Shown: piece after piece, positions 1-8,019 of the stretch | How positions within the stretch are numbered: the stretch's first letter is position 1 | Layout of the letters: the number at the start of each line of letters is the position of its first letter | Source of the DNA: Lacihabitans sp. CS3-21 | Lineage (GTDB): Bacteria; Bacteroidota; Bacteroidia; Cytophagales; Spirosomataceae | DNA: 64,000 bases | Reading direction: 5' to 3' | Assembly: GCF_024343675.1 (NCBI RefSeq) | Contig: NZ_RJUD01000114.1 | Coordinates: 1 to 64,000, forward strand | The notes under the pieces: generated by a model | Seen by the model: the letters and a program-made list of their open reading frames with translations, nothing else | Database searches by the model: none | What the model was told of the DNA's origin: nothing | Made by a program: the position numbers and the translations under genes

Positions 1-669
1 CGAAGGAGGTTAATTGGTTAATTCTCGCCCTGAGCGAAGTCGAAGGAGGTTAATTGGTTAATTCTCGCCCTGAGCGAAGTCGAAGGGGGTTAATTGGTTA
101 ATTCTCGCCCTGAGCGAAGTCGAAGGGGGTTAATTGGTTAATTCTCGCCCTGAGCGAAGTCGAAGGAGGTTAATTGGTTAATTCTCGCCCTGAGCGAAGT
201 CGAAGGAGGTTAATTGGTTAATTCTCGCCCTGAGCGAAGTCGAAGGGGGTTAATTGGTTAATTCTCGCCCTGAGCGAAGTCGAAGGGGGTTAATTGGTTA
301 ATTCTCGCCCTGAGCGAAGTCGAAGGGGGTTAATTGGTTAATTCTCGCCCTGAGCGAAGTCGAAGGGGGTTAATTGGTTAATTCTCGCCCTGAGCGAAGT
401 CGAAGGGGGTTAATTGGTTAATTCTCGCCCTGAGCGAAGTCGAAGGGGGTTAATTGGTTAATTCTCGCCCTGAGCGAAGTCGAAGGGGGTTAATTGGTTA
501 ATTCTCGCCCTGAGCGAAGTCGAAGGGGGTTAATTGGTTAATTGGTTAATTGGTTAATTGGTTAATTGGTTAATTTCGCCCTGAGCGAAGTCGAAGGGGG
601 TTAATTGGTTAATTGGTTAATTGGTTAATTGGTTAATTGGTTAATTGGTTAATTGGTTAATTGGTTAAT
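1..669. repeat. Compound tandem repeat: 13 x 40 bp, then 8-bp repeats
   Basis: Thirteen consecutive 40-bp units fill 1-520. Each unit is two copies of the octamer TTAATTGG joined to a roughly 24-bp segment with core CCCTGAGCGAAGTCGAAG. At 530-575 the octamer runs almost six times before one more copy of the core, and at 601-669 it runs between eight and nine times and ends the array. Units differ only at one A/G position (GGAGG or GGGGG). The array probably continues beyond the left edge. It contains stop codons and no usable ORF. The core resembles a short dispersed intergenic repeat that I recall from Bacteroidota genomes; that link is recollection, not a search. Confidence 0.97.
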
Positions 670-866
670 GAAAAGTTAGTTTAGAATTACTGAGTTCATT
701 AAATCTGAAAATAATCCTTTTTGTTCCATCAAAATAGATTTAATCCTATATGGCCGTATTTCAATAGAAATAAAATATCGCTCTTAAAATTAGTTCTATA
801 AAGTTCAGTCGATTATTTCAAGAATATTTTAGATTTTTCATTAAATTGCCTTATAAAACTTCTCTT

Positions 867-2132
867 ATGAACAAAAGGCAATTCTTGAAAACTATTGGAC
901 TTTCGGCTCTATCAACTCCAGTTTTTAGCAAAACATTTCTAACAACCTTAAAAGATGCAGAAAACGTTAGTCCAGAAATACTCGCTGAAGACGAAAAATT
1001 TTGGAAACAAATAAGAGCAGAATATAAACTCAATCCAGCATATATCAACCTTGAAAACGGATATTATTGCATCACTCCGAGTCCAATCCACAAGGCATTT
1101 CTTAAAAATATAGAAGAAGTAAACCTCTTGGGATCTTACTACATGAGGAAAACCAGGTTTGCAGATAATGAAAAAGTAAGAAAACAATTGGCCGAAGTAG
1201 CAGGCTGTGGAACAGATGAAATAGTAGTAACAAGAAATGCTACAGAATCGCTAGATTCTGTAATATCTGGCTATGACTGGAAACCTGGAGACGAAGCTAT
1301 TATGGCAGAACAAGACTATGGCTCTATGATTCAGCACTTTGAATTGATGGCCGAAAGGTATGGCATGAAAAATAGGATTCTATCAGTACCTCTGCATCCC
1401 AAAAACGATGAAGAAATAGTAAAAATGTATGAGGCCGCCATTACCTCTAAAACTAGGCTTCTGATGGTCAGCCATATCATAAACATTACTGGGCAAATTT
1501 TGCCCATTAAAAAAATATCAGACATGGCTCATAGCCATGGAGTAGATGTTTTGGTAGATGGAGCCCATGCATTTGCACATTTTGATTACAAACTATCTGA
1601 CCTAGGCTGCGACTACTATGGCACTAGCCTTCACAAATGGCTCAGTTCACCTCTTGGTGTTGGTTTTTTGTATGTAAGAAAAGATAAAATCAAAAACCTC
1701 TGGCCAATTTTTGGTGAAAGTGGCTTAGCTCAAGATGACATTAGAAGGCTCAACCACACGGGTACGCCGGCAGTTCATACCGATATAAGTATCATGAATT
1801 CGCTAGCATATTTGCAAAAAATAGGCATAAAACGCAAAGAAGCAAGACTTAAATATATTAGAAACTATTGGATGGAAAGGCTAAAAGATGTGCCAAATGT
1901 AGTCATCAACACGCCTTTTGATGCAGATAGAGCCTGCGGAATCGGAAATGTTGGACTTAAAAATATGAAACCGACTGAAATGGCAGAAAAACTATTGTCC
2001 AATCACAAAATATGGACGGTTGGAATAGAAGGCCAAAGTGTGTTTGGTTGTAGAATTACGCCAAATATCTATACTTCAATTGCTGAGCTGGATGCCTTTG
2101 TAGCAGCAGTTAAAATTTTGGCAAAGGCATAA
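867..2132 (+). CDS. Class V aminotransferase (isopenicillin N epimerase-like), Tat-type leader
   Basis: PLP-dependent fold-type I enzyme of the class V aminotransferase / isopenicillin-N epimerase / cysteine desulfurase group. I start it at the ATG at 867 (about 421 aa) because the N-terminus then reads NKRQFLKTIGLSALS, a Tat-like leader; the upstream TTG at 846 adds only a non-signal stretch. The PLP-binding motif VDGAHAFAHFDY lies near residue 230 and the Schiff-base lysine in SLHKW near residue 256. Substrate is unknown; epimerase, lyase or desulfurase activity are all possible. The 197 bp between the repeat array and this gene show nothing definite. It converges with the response regulator gene, with 2 bp between stops. 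Confidence 0.85.
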   Translation: MNKRQFLKTIGLSALSTPVFSKTFLTTLKDAENVSPEILAEDEKFWKQIRAEYKLNPAYINLENGYYCITPSPIHKAFLKNIEEVNLLGSYYMRKTRFADNEKVRKQLAEVAGCGTDEIVVTRNATESLDSVISGYDWKPGDEAIMAEQDYGSMIQHFELMAERYGMKNRILSVPLHPKNDEEIVKMYEAAITSKTRLLMVSHIINITGQILPIKKISDMAHSHGVDVLVDGAHAFAHFDYKLSDLGCDYYGTSLHKWLSSPLGVGFLYVRKDKIKNLWPIFGESGLAQDDIRRLNHTGTPAVHTDISIMNSLAYLQKIGIKRKEARLKYIRNYWMERLKDVPNVVINTPFDADRACGIGNVGLKNMKPTEMAEKLLSNHKIWTVGIEGQSVFGCRITPNIYTSIAELDAFVAAVKILAKA

Positions 2133-2134
2133 TT

Positions 2135-2836
2135 CTATATTTGTTTGATTTTTTCAAAAAAACCTTTCAAAAACTTGGCTCCGACAGGTATTTGCTGCCC
2201 ATTTTGTAAAAAAATAAAGTTTTTCTGGAAGGATTGAATTTGAGTCATAGAAACAATAAATGAATTGTGCACCCTAGAGAATTGGTTTTGAGGTAATTTT
2301 TCCAAAATACCTTTCAAATTGAGTCTTGTAAGTATTGGTTTTGGCTGATTATGAAGGTAAATTTTTACGTAATCTTTGAGCCCTTCTATATAAACAATAT
2401 CTTCAGAAAAAACCTTAATTTGCTTATATTCAGAATAAACTACAAGAAAATGTTTTTCTTTTTTTTGCCTTTGCAATCTAAGTTCAAATAGTTCTCTTGC
2501 GTGTTCTACAGCCTGAAGAAAACGCTCATAGGGAATAGGTTTTAGTAGATAGTCTATCACTTTCAAATCGAAACCATCCATGGCATATTGATGAAACGCA
2601 GTGGTGAAAATGACCATTGGCGGATTTTCAAGGTTTCTTAAAAAATGTATACCAGAAATGTTTGGCATTTGAATATCTAAAAAAATCAAGTCTATATTAT
2701 CAAGATTATCTTTGACCAAAATTGGGCTCGAAAATTTACCTTTCAGTTCTAAAAATGGCACTTTGCCAATATCTTCAGAAAGGATTTCCAAAGCAAAGGG
2801 TTCATCGTCTATGGCGATACACTTAATTTTCTCCAT
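2135..2836 (-). CDS. LytTR-family response regulator
   Basis: DNA-binding response regulator of the AlgR/AgrA/LytR type, 233 aa. The receiver domain (about 1-120) has acidic residues D10/D11, phosphoacceptor D54 in FLDIQMP and the conserved lysine in YLLKPIPYERF. A LytTR DNA-binding domain occupies about 135-233. The start overlaps the 3' end of the sensor kinase gene by 14 bp, so the two are translationally coupled and should form one phosphorelay. Divergent transcription from the TonB receptor gene at 4183 suggests that receptor and its DUF4249 partner as regulatory targets; this is inference from position. Confidence 0.93.
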   Translation of the reverse strand: MEKIKCIAIDDEPFALEILSEDIGKVPFLELKGKFSSPILVKDNLDNIDLIFLDIQMPNISGIHFLRNLENPPMVIFTTAFHQYAMDGFDLKVIDYLLKPIPYERFLQAVEHARELFELRLQRQKKEKHFLVVYSEYKQIKVFSEDIVYIEGLKDYVKIYLHNQPKPILTRLNLKGILEKLPQNQFSRVHNSFIVSMTQIQSFQKNFIFLQNGQQIPVGAKFLKGFFEKIKQI

Positions 2837-3911
2837 TTATCAATTCGATTCTTAAACTTACAGTAAACTTATTATCATTTTCGAAAATATTCAGCGTATG
2901 AGCATACGGATATAATAAACAAAGCCTTTGTCTCACGTTTTCTATTCCGAGGCCTGTATTCTCTTTATTTTCAAAATATTGATTTCTAAAAATTGAATTA
3001 CTCACTTTGAATATCAACACATTCCCTACCAATTTTAAATCTATCGTAATATCAGAATCTGCTGTATCACTTACGCCATACTTAAACGCATTTTCAACGA
3101 AAGGAATAAATAGCAAAGGTTCTATTTCATAATCCTCAACTAAACCACTTACTTCAAAACTCACATTGGTATTATTGCCAATTCTCATTTCTTGAAGACC
3201 TATAAAATCCTTTAAATTATTAATTTCCAGGACCAAGGCTACCTTCTGCTCATTCGCTTGGTAAATGATATACCGTAACAAGGTTGCTAATTTCACTATT
3301 GCATCTTCGGTTAAATCTGACTTTTTACGGGCCAACCAGCGAATATTATTGAGGGTATTGAACAAAAAATGTGGGCTTATTTGGAGTTTTAATGCCGAAA
3401 GTTCAGCAGCTGTTTTCTCAAATTGAATTTGCTTTTTTTCTTCATAATTTTTTATTCGCTCGAAAAAAAGAGCCATTAAAGTACTCAATATCGTTATCAA
3501 AAAAAACGAAAATAGCGTGCCTATTAATTGAGGTTTAAAGAAGCCATTTGGCATTTTAGGAGGAGCAATTCCATTGAAATTGTTAGATGGAACTTTAGGA
3601 AATTGCATTTTGGGCAAAAAGAACAAGTCCAATGTATAATTCATCAATAATTGTGAAAACAAAAACACAAAAAGGACTAAAATATACTTTTTGATTTGGT
3701 TAGTGAATAATAACCTCGGCACCAAATACAAAAAATTGACATAAAATAAAACAACAGAAAATAAATTAAGCTGTAAAGAATGTAGTAACAGGAACTTGAA
3801 ACCATTACTAGAAATATGCCCAAAATTTGGCATCATTAAAAATGGAATGATGAAATACATCATCCATGCGACAACTTGTATGAGTATTGAATATTTGCCT
3901 GTCAACTTCAT
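2823..3911 (-). CDS. LytS-type sensor histidine kinase (His_kinase family)
   Basis: Membrane sensor kinase of 362 aa. The N-terminal 165 residues hold about four hydrophobic segments; a loop near residues 100-130 is rich in Pro, Asn, Gly and Phe (for example GIAPPKMPNGFF). A short coiled coil leads to the LytS-type phosphoacceptor motif LQISPHFLFNTLNN with the histidine near residue 181. The ATPase part has the N-box ENAFKYG and the glycine motif GLGIENVRQRL. It is the first gene of a two-gene operon with the LytTR regulator. The signal is unknown; the Pro/Asn-rich loop resembles in composition segments of the proteins encoded divergently from it. Confidence 0.93.
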   Translation of the reverse strand: MKLTGKYSILIQVVAWMMYFIIPFLMMPNFGHISSNGFKFLLLHSLQLNLFSVVLFYVNFLYLVPRLLFTNQIKKYILVLFVFLFSQLLMNYTLDLFFLPKMQFPKVPSNNFNGIAPPKMPNGFFKPQLIGTLFSFFLITILSTLMALFFERIKNYEEKKQIQFEKTAAELSALKLQISPHFLFNTLNNIRWLARKKSDLTEDAIVKLATLLRYIIYQANEQKVALVLEINNLKDFIGLQEMRIGNNTNVSFEVSGLVEDYEIEPLLFIPFVENAFKYGVSDTADSDITIDLKLVGNVLIFKVSNSIFRNQYFENKENTGLGIENVRQRLCLLYPYAHTLNIFENDNKFTVSLRIELINGEN

Positions 3912-3958
3912 TATAGAATCCTTTTTATATCAATACGCAAACTTCAATTAAAAACCAC

Positions 3959-4071
3959 AAATAGCCTATCATTTGTATAAACACAGGCCAAAAGTGTAGA
4001 TGGAAATCTACACAAATAATTTATCGATATACACCCTTTATATTTCAGGCAACAAAAAAAAATAGCCTATC
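3959..4071. promoter_or_regulatory. Candidate operators: palindrome and direct repeats
   Basis: The 271-bp divergent spacer between the sensor kinase and the TonB receptor contains an exact 8-bp palindrome, GTGTAGAT-GGAA-ATCTACAC (3994-4013). A 12-bp direct repeat AAATAGCCTATC occurs at 3959-3970 and again at 4060-4071. LytTR-family regulators usually bind pairs of imperfect direct repeats upstream of their targets, so these are candidate sites, but neither matches the usual spacing of a LytTR site. No convincing -7 box was seen for either gene. Confidence 0.4.
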
Positions 4072-4182
4072 GTAAAGACTTTTGAATATAAACTTAAACA
4101 CTTTCAAAATGCCTTAAGAACACCTTTACATATAAAATCGCTCTTTCTATTAGTTTTTTAACACTTATCAGTAACCTTTATT

Positions 4183-6963
4183 ATGACAAAAAAATCTATA
4201 TTTATTTTTGCTGTTTTTCTTATTTCCATTTCGTTTGGATTTTCCCAACAAAAAATCCTGAAAATAAAAAGTGCCAAATATAATGAAATGTCCATAAAGG
4301 ATATTTTGGAGGACATCCAATGGAAATATGGGGTAAAAGTGGCGGTAGATGACCAAGAAATTCCTCCAAAAAAAATCACCATTTGGGTTGATAATCAAAA
4401 CCTTCAGGAGTTTTTAGAAACTTTAATTAAGCAAAACAATTTGGACCTAATTTACAAAATGGAAAATCCGAATTTTGCAAAATTGTTGAAGAAATCGGTA
4501 TTTATTGAAAGTCAAAAAGAACCTACCTTTTCACCATTTCAACCAACCAAAAAGGATTTTACAATCTCTGGAGTTGTCAAAGATGGTAACTCGGGTGAAA
4601 CGCTGCCTTTTGCGACAATAAGTGTTTTGGGAAGTGTCGGAATTTCTACACAAACCAATGTCGACGGCTATTTTTCACTTCAAAACGTCCCCTCCGATAC
4701 TGTTTTATTGAAAACCAGCTATGTGGGTTATATCAATAAAACATTTAGAATAACCCCGCAAACCCCAGTTAAAAACTTAACTATAGAAATTCAAAGTGAT
4801 GCCAAAAGCTTGGAGGAACTGGTAGTAAGTGGTGAAAAAACGGAGATGGTTCAGGCAAATCAAGTGGTGGGTATGATAAAAATGACTCCAAAAAATATAG
4901 CTAAACTACCAAATGTAGGTGAAAAAGACCCATTTAGAGCTTTTCAGCTTATGCCGGGCGTGAGTGCATCTAACGAATCTTCATCGGGTTTGTATGTAAG
5001 AGGCGGCACCCCTGACCAAACTTTGGTGCTTTATGATGGTTTTACGGTATACAACGTTGATCACCTTTTCGGTTTTTTCTCGGCTTTCAACTACAACGCC
5101 ATCAAAGACATCCAACTGTATAAAGGCGGCTTCGATGCAAGGTTTGGAGGCAGAATTTCGGCGGTTGCAGAAATAACAGGAAAAGAAGGAAATAGCAAAA
5201 CTTTCAATGGTGGAGTTGACCTCAACTTGTTGAGTACAAACGCTTACATTGAAAGTCCAATTGGTAAAAAATTCACTTTTTTGGTAGCAGGTAGAAGGTC
5301 TTACAAAGGACCACTTTACAACAAAATTTTTAAAAAATTTACTGACAATGAAGCCTCTGAAACGAATGCTCCACAAGGTCCCATTGGTGGAAGAGGTGGA
5401 TTTAATAACCTCCAAACTGAACAAAAGGCCTCCTCTTACTTCTATGATTTGAACACAAAACTTACTTTTAAGCCTACAAAAAAAGACATATTGTCACTTA
5501 GTTTTTTTAACGGAACCGACAATATGGACAATAGCAGTACAACTAGTTTCGCGGGATTCGGGCCTTTCCAAGGGAATGGTAACAGCTTGGGGAGTACAAC
5601 TAACGATGTGTCACAATGGGGAAATACTGGAGCAAGCTTAAAATGGTCGAGGCAGTGGAACAATAAACTTTATGGTAATACGCTGCTTAGTTACTCGAAT
5701 TATTACAGCGACAGGGACAATTCAAGAAATATTTCTATCACCAGAGGCGACTCTACAATCAATAATAGACTAGGTCGGGTGGAGTCGAATAACCTAAAGG
5801 ACTTCTCATTGAAATCAGATTGGGAATGGAAAATCGCAAAAAATCACCAAATAGAATTCGGGACGATGATAACCAAAAACAGCATTGATTTTAATTATAC
5901 CCAAAATGACACCACAACTATTCTGAATCGTAGCGATTCTGGATTTTTGAGTTCTGTTTATTTACAAGATCGATTCAATTTGTTAAATTATAAACTTGAA
6001 CTTATTCCAGGGGTCAGAATCAATCATTTTGATATAACCAATAAAATATATGTTGAACCAAGGCTGACATTCAATTACAAATTAACCGACAAACTAAAAA
6101 TAAAAGGTGGTGGAGGCATCTATAACCAGTTTATTAAACAAATTAACAGAGAAGACATTTCACAAGGTAATAGAAACTTTTGGATATTGGCCAACGGCTC
6201 AACATTGCCTGTTACACAATCAAAACACTTGATATTGGGTGCCGCGTATGAAACCAAAAATTACCTGTTTGATGTAGAGTTCTATCAAAAACAGAATACT
6301 GGAATTACAGAATATACCTTGCGGTTTGTACCTAGTTTTAATACTGGTGGCGGTGGGTTCCCTGGAGGAGGCCCCGGTGGACCAGGAGGACCTACTGGTG
6401 GAGGATTGGCCACGGAGGAGACTTTTTTCAATGGAAGTGAAACTATTAGAGGTATGGATGTAATGGCTCAAAAGAAATTTGGAAAAATTACTGGTTGGCT
6501 GGGATATACATATTCCCAAGCTGTGCGTAATGTTAGTGCGTTTTCCGATTTACCTTATTACTCAGACCAAGACGTAAGAAATCAATTCAAAGCCGTTGCC
6601 ACGTACAGTGTAAAAAACTGGGATTTATCTGCCACTTGGATTTATTCTACCGGCAGACCCTATACTTCAATAATTGGTGCATATGACCTCACTTTACTCG
6701 ACGGAACTACCAAATCTTTCACCAATCCTTCCGACAAAAACGCAAATAGATTTATCGATTATCACCGAATGGATGCTTCTGCTACCTATAATTTCAAAAA
6801 TGGAAGTATAGGGTTTTCTGTCTTTAACCTTTACAACCGCACCAATATTTGGTATAAAAGATTTGAAGTAATCAGAGAAGATGGCGTATCTGTGTTGCAA
6901 ACCACAGATGTAACTTATCTTGGAATTACACCTAATTTAACACTAAGCTTAAAATTGAAATAA
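4183..6963 (+). CDS. TonB-dependent receptor with STN-like and carboxypeptidase-regulatory-like domains
   Basis: Outer-membrane receptor of 926 aa. A signal peptide (about 1-21, ending FGFSQ) is followed by an STN/secretin-like domain (about 25-105), a CarboxypepD-regulatory-like beta domain (about 127-205, starting FTISGVVKDGNSGE), a plug domain (about 210-330, with LYVRGGTPDQTLVLYDG) and a 22-strand-type beta barrel ending in KLK. A surface-loop candidate near residues 720-745 is a Gly/Pro run (GGFPGGGPGGPGG), with a smaller GGRGGF stretch near 400. The DUF4249 gene starts 1 bp after its stop, a standard pairing in Bacteroidota. The ligand is unknown; an STN-like domain often means signalling to a regulator, but no anti-sigma factor is present, so the LytTR pair may fill that role. 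Confidence 0.92.
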   Translation: MTKKSIFIFAVFLISISFGFSQQKILKIKSAKYNEMSIKDILEDIQWKYGVKVAVDDQEIPPKKITIWVDNQNLQEFLETLIKQNNLDLIYKMENPNFAKLLKKSVFIESQKEPTFSPFQPTKKDFTISGVVKDGNSGETLPFATISVLGSVGISTQTNVDGYFSLQNVPSDTVLLKTSYVGYINKTFRITPQTPVKNLTIEIQSDAKSLEELVVSGEKTEMVQANQVVGMIKMTPKNIAKLPNVGEKDPFRAFQLMPGVSASNESSSGLYVRGGTPDQTLVLYDGFTVYNVDHLFGFFSAFNYNAIKDIQLYKGGFDARFGGRISAVAEITGKEGNSKTFNGGVDLNLLSTNAYIESPIGKKFTFLVAGRRSYKGPLYNKIFKKFTDNEASETNAPQGPIGGRGGFNNLQTEQKASSYFYDLNTKLTFKPTKKDILSLSFFNGTDNMDNSSTTSFAGFGPFQGNGNSLGSTTNDVSQWGNTGASLKWSRQWNNKLYGNTLLSYSNYYSDRDNSRNISITRGDSTINNRLGRVESNNLKDFSLKSDWEWKIAKNHQIEFGTMITKNSIDFNYTQNDTTTILNRSDSGFLSSVYLQDRFNLLNYKLELIPGVRINHFDITNKIYVEPRLTFNYKLTDKLKIKGGGGIYNQFIKQINREDISQGNRNFWILANGSTLPVTQSKHLILGAAYETKNYLFDVEFYQKQNTGITEYTLRFVPSFNTGGGGFPGGGPGGPGGPTGGGLATEETFFNGSETIRGMDVMAQKKFGKITGWLGYTYSQAVRNVSAFSDLPYYSDQDVRNQFKAVATYSVKNWDLSATWIYSTGRPYTSIIGAYDLTLLDGTTKSFTNPSDKNANRFIDYHRMDASATYNFKNGSIGFSVFNLYNRTNIWYKRFEVIREDGVSVLQTTDVTYLGITPNLTLSLKLK

Positions 6964-6964
6964 A

Positions 6965-7822
6965 ATGAAAAATAAATATTTACAAATACTATTAATGTCT
7001 TTATCTCAAATGAGTTGCATTGAAGTAAACAATATTATTACACCTGGAGATAGACCAGTTATTGAAGCTTACTTGGCCCCTGGAAGTACTGTAAGCATGA
7101 AAGTTTATACGGAAATCCCATACACCTCTGAAGACTCGGCATACTCAAAACCTGTCGAGGGTCTTAAAATCAAAATTACTGGTGATGATGGACTTGATGT
7201 TATTTTAACTGAAAAGGAAGAAGGCACTTATGTTTCTACCCAGAAACTAGGCAAAGCAGGCACAACCTACAAAATGTCATTTTCACATAACAATAGAACA
7301 ATATCAGCTGAAACAACCCTGCCCCAAGCTCCTGAAAATTTCAAAATAGATTTAACAGAGATTGCAAGAATTGCAAGAGACTTTAGTGCAGGATTTACAC
7401 CGGGGCAAGGTGGTCCTGGAGGGGGTTTTCAGCAAGAAACCAATTCAACAATAAATATCACTTGGGATAACCCCGATAATGTCTATCATTTTGTAGCGGC
7501 ACAATCAATAGAAAGTAATCCTACGCAAATTTTGATTCCGCCTCCTTCGAATGGAAATTTTCCCGCAAGGCCAGCCAGAAGATTTAACAATCAGCCAGTA
7601 CTCACCAACTCTTCGAGTATAAATGGACAGAGTTTTGAATATTTTGGTCGGTATGCTATCATTTTGTACCGATTAAACCCAGATTATGCAGCACTATATG
7701 AAAACACGAGTACAACATCGCAAAACATAGCTACGCCAGTAAGTACAATTACAAATGGCCTGGGAATATTTACTGGAATAAACGCCGATACGCTAATTCT
7801 AAATGTTAAAAAGAAGCAGTAG
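6965..7822 (+). CDS. DUF4249 lipoprotein, TonB-receptor partner
   Basis: A 285-aa DUF4249-type protein: short hydrophobic leader with a cysteine at residue 18 that could be lipidated, then the typical opening ITPGDRPVIEAYLAPGS and an Ig-like region. It follows the TonB receptor with a 1-bp gap and is almost certainly co-transcribed. DUF4249 proteins accompany this receptor class in Bacteroidota; their role is not established, an exposed or periplasmic accessory being the usual guess. The segment near residues 140-155 (GQGGPGGGFQQ) repeats the Gly/Pro composition seen in the receptor and in the CotH protein, and a second stretch near 195-210 is Pro/Asn-rich. A terminator follows. Confidence 0.88.
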   Translation: MKNKYLQILLMSLSQMSCIEVNNIITPGDRPVIEAYLAPGSTVSMKVYTEIPYTSEDSAYSKPVEGLKIKITGDDGLDVILTEKEEGTYVSTQKLGKAGTTYKMSFSHNNRTISAETTLPQAPENFKIDLTEIARIARDFSAGFTPGQGGPGGGFQQETNSTINITWDNPDNVYHFVAAQSIESNPTQILIPPPSNGNFPARPARRFNNQPVLTNSSSINGQSFEYFGRYAIILYRLNPDYAALYENTSTTSQNIATPVSTITNGLGIFTGINADTLILNVKKKQ

Positions 7823-7841
7823 GTTAAATTGATTGCCAAAT

Positions 7842-7880
7842 AAAATAGTCCTTAGACTACCAAATGAGGACTATTTTTTA
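7842..7880 (+). terminator. Rho-independent terminator after DUF4249 gene
   Basis: An 11-bp perfect stem, AAAATAGTCCT (7842-7852) with AGGACTATTTT (7867-7877), followed by more T. It ends the receptor/DUF4249 transcript, so the cotH-type gene 140 bp downstream should have its own promoter, which I could not identify. Confidence 0.85.
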
Positions 7881-8019
7881 CGCTCACTATAGATTACGCT
7901 CTAGCTCTATTTACACAAATTTCTGAAAGTATTTTCTCACGAATGCCTTACTATATAACTGTAGAGAGCCATTAGTGAAACTGTTCTTGTTCAATTTACC
8001 AATATGAAAAATTAATTTT

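Noticed and set aside
1-669. CRISPR-like array at the left edge
   Set aside because: The units are direct tandem copies without variable spacers, and no cas gene is near.
4981-5424. 147-codon ORF on the minus strand inside the TonB receptor
   Set aside because: Fully within the plug and barrel coding sequence; shadow frame.
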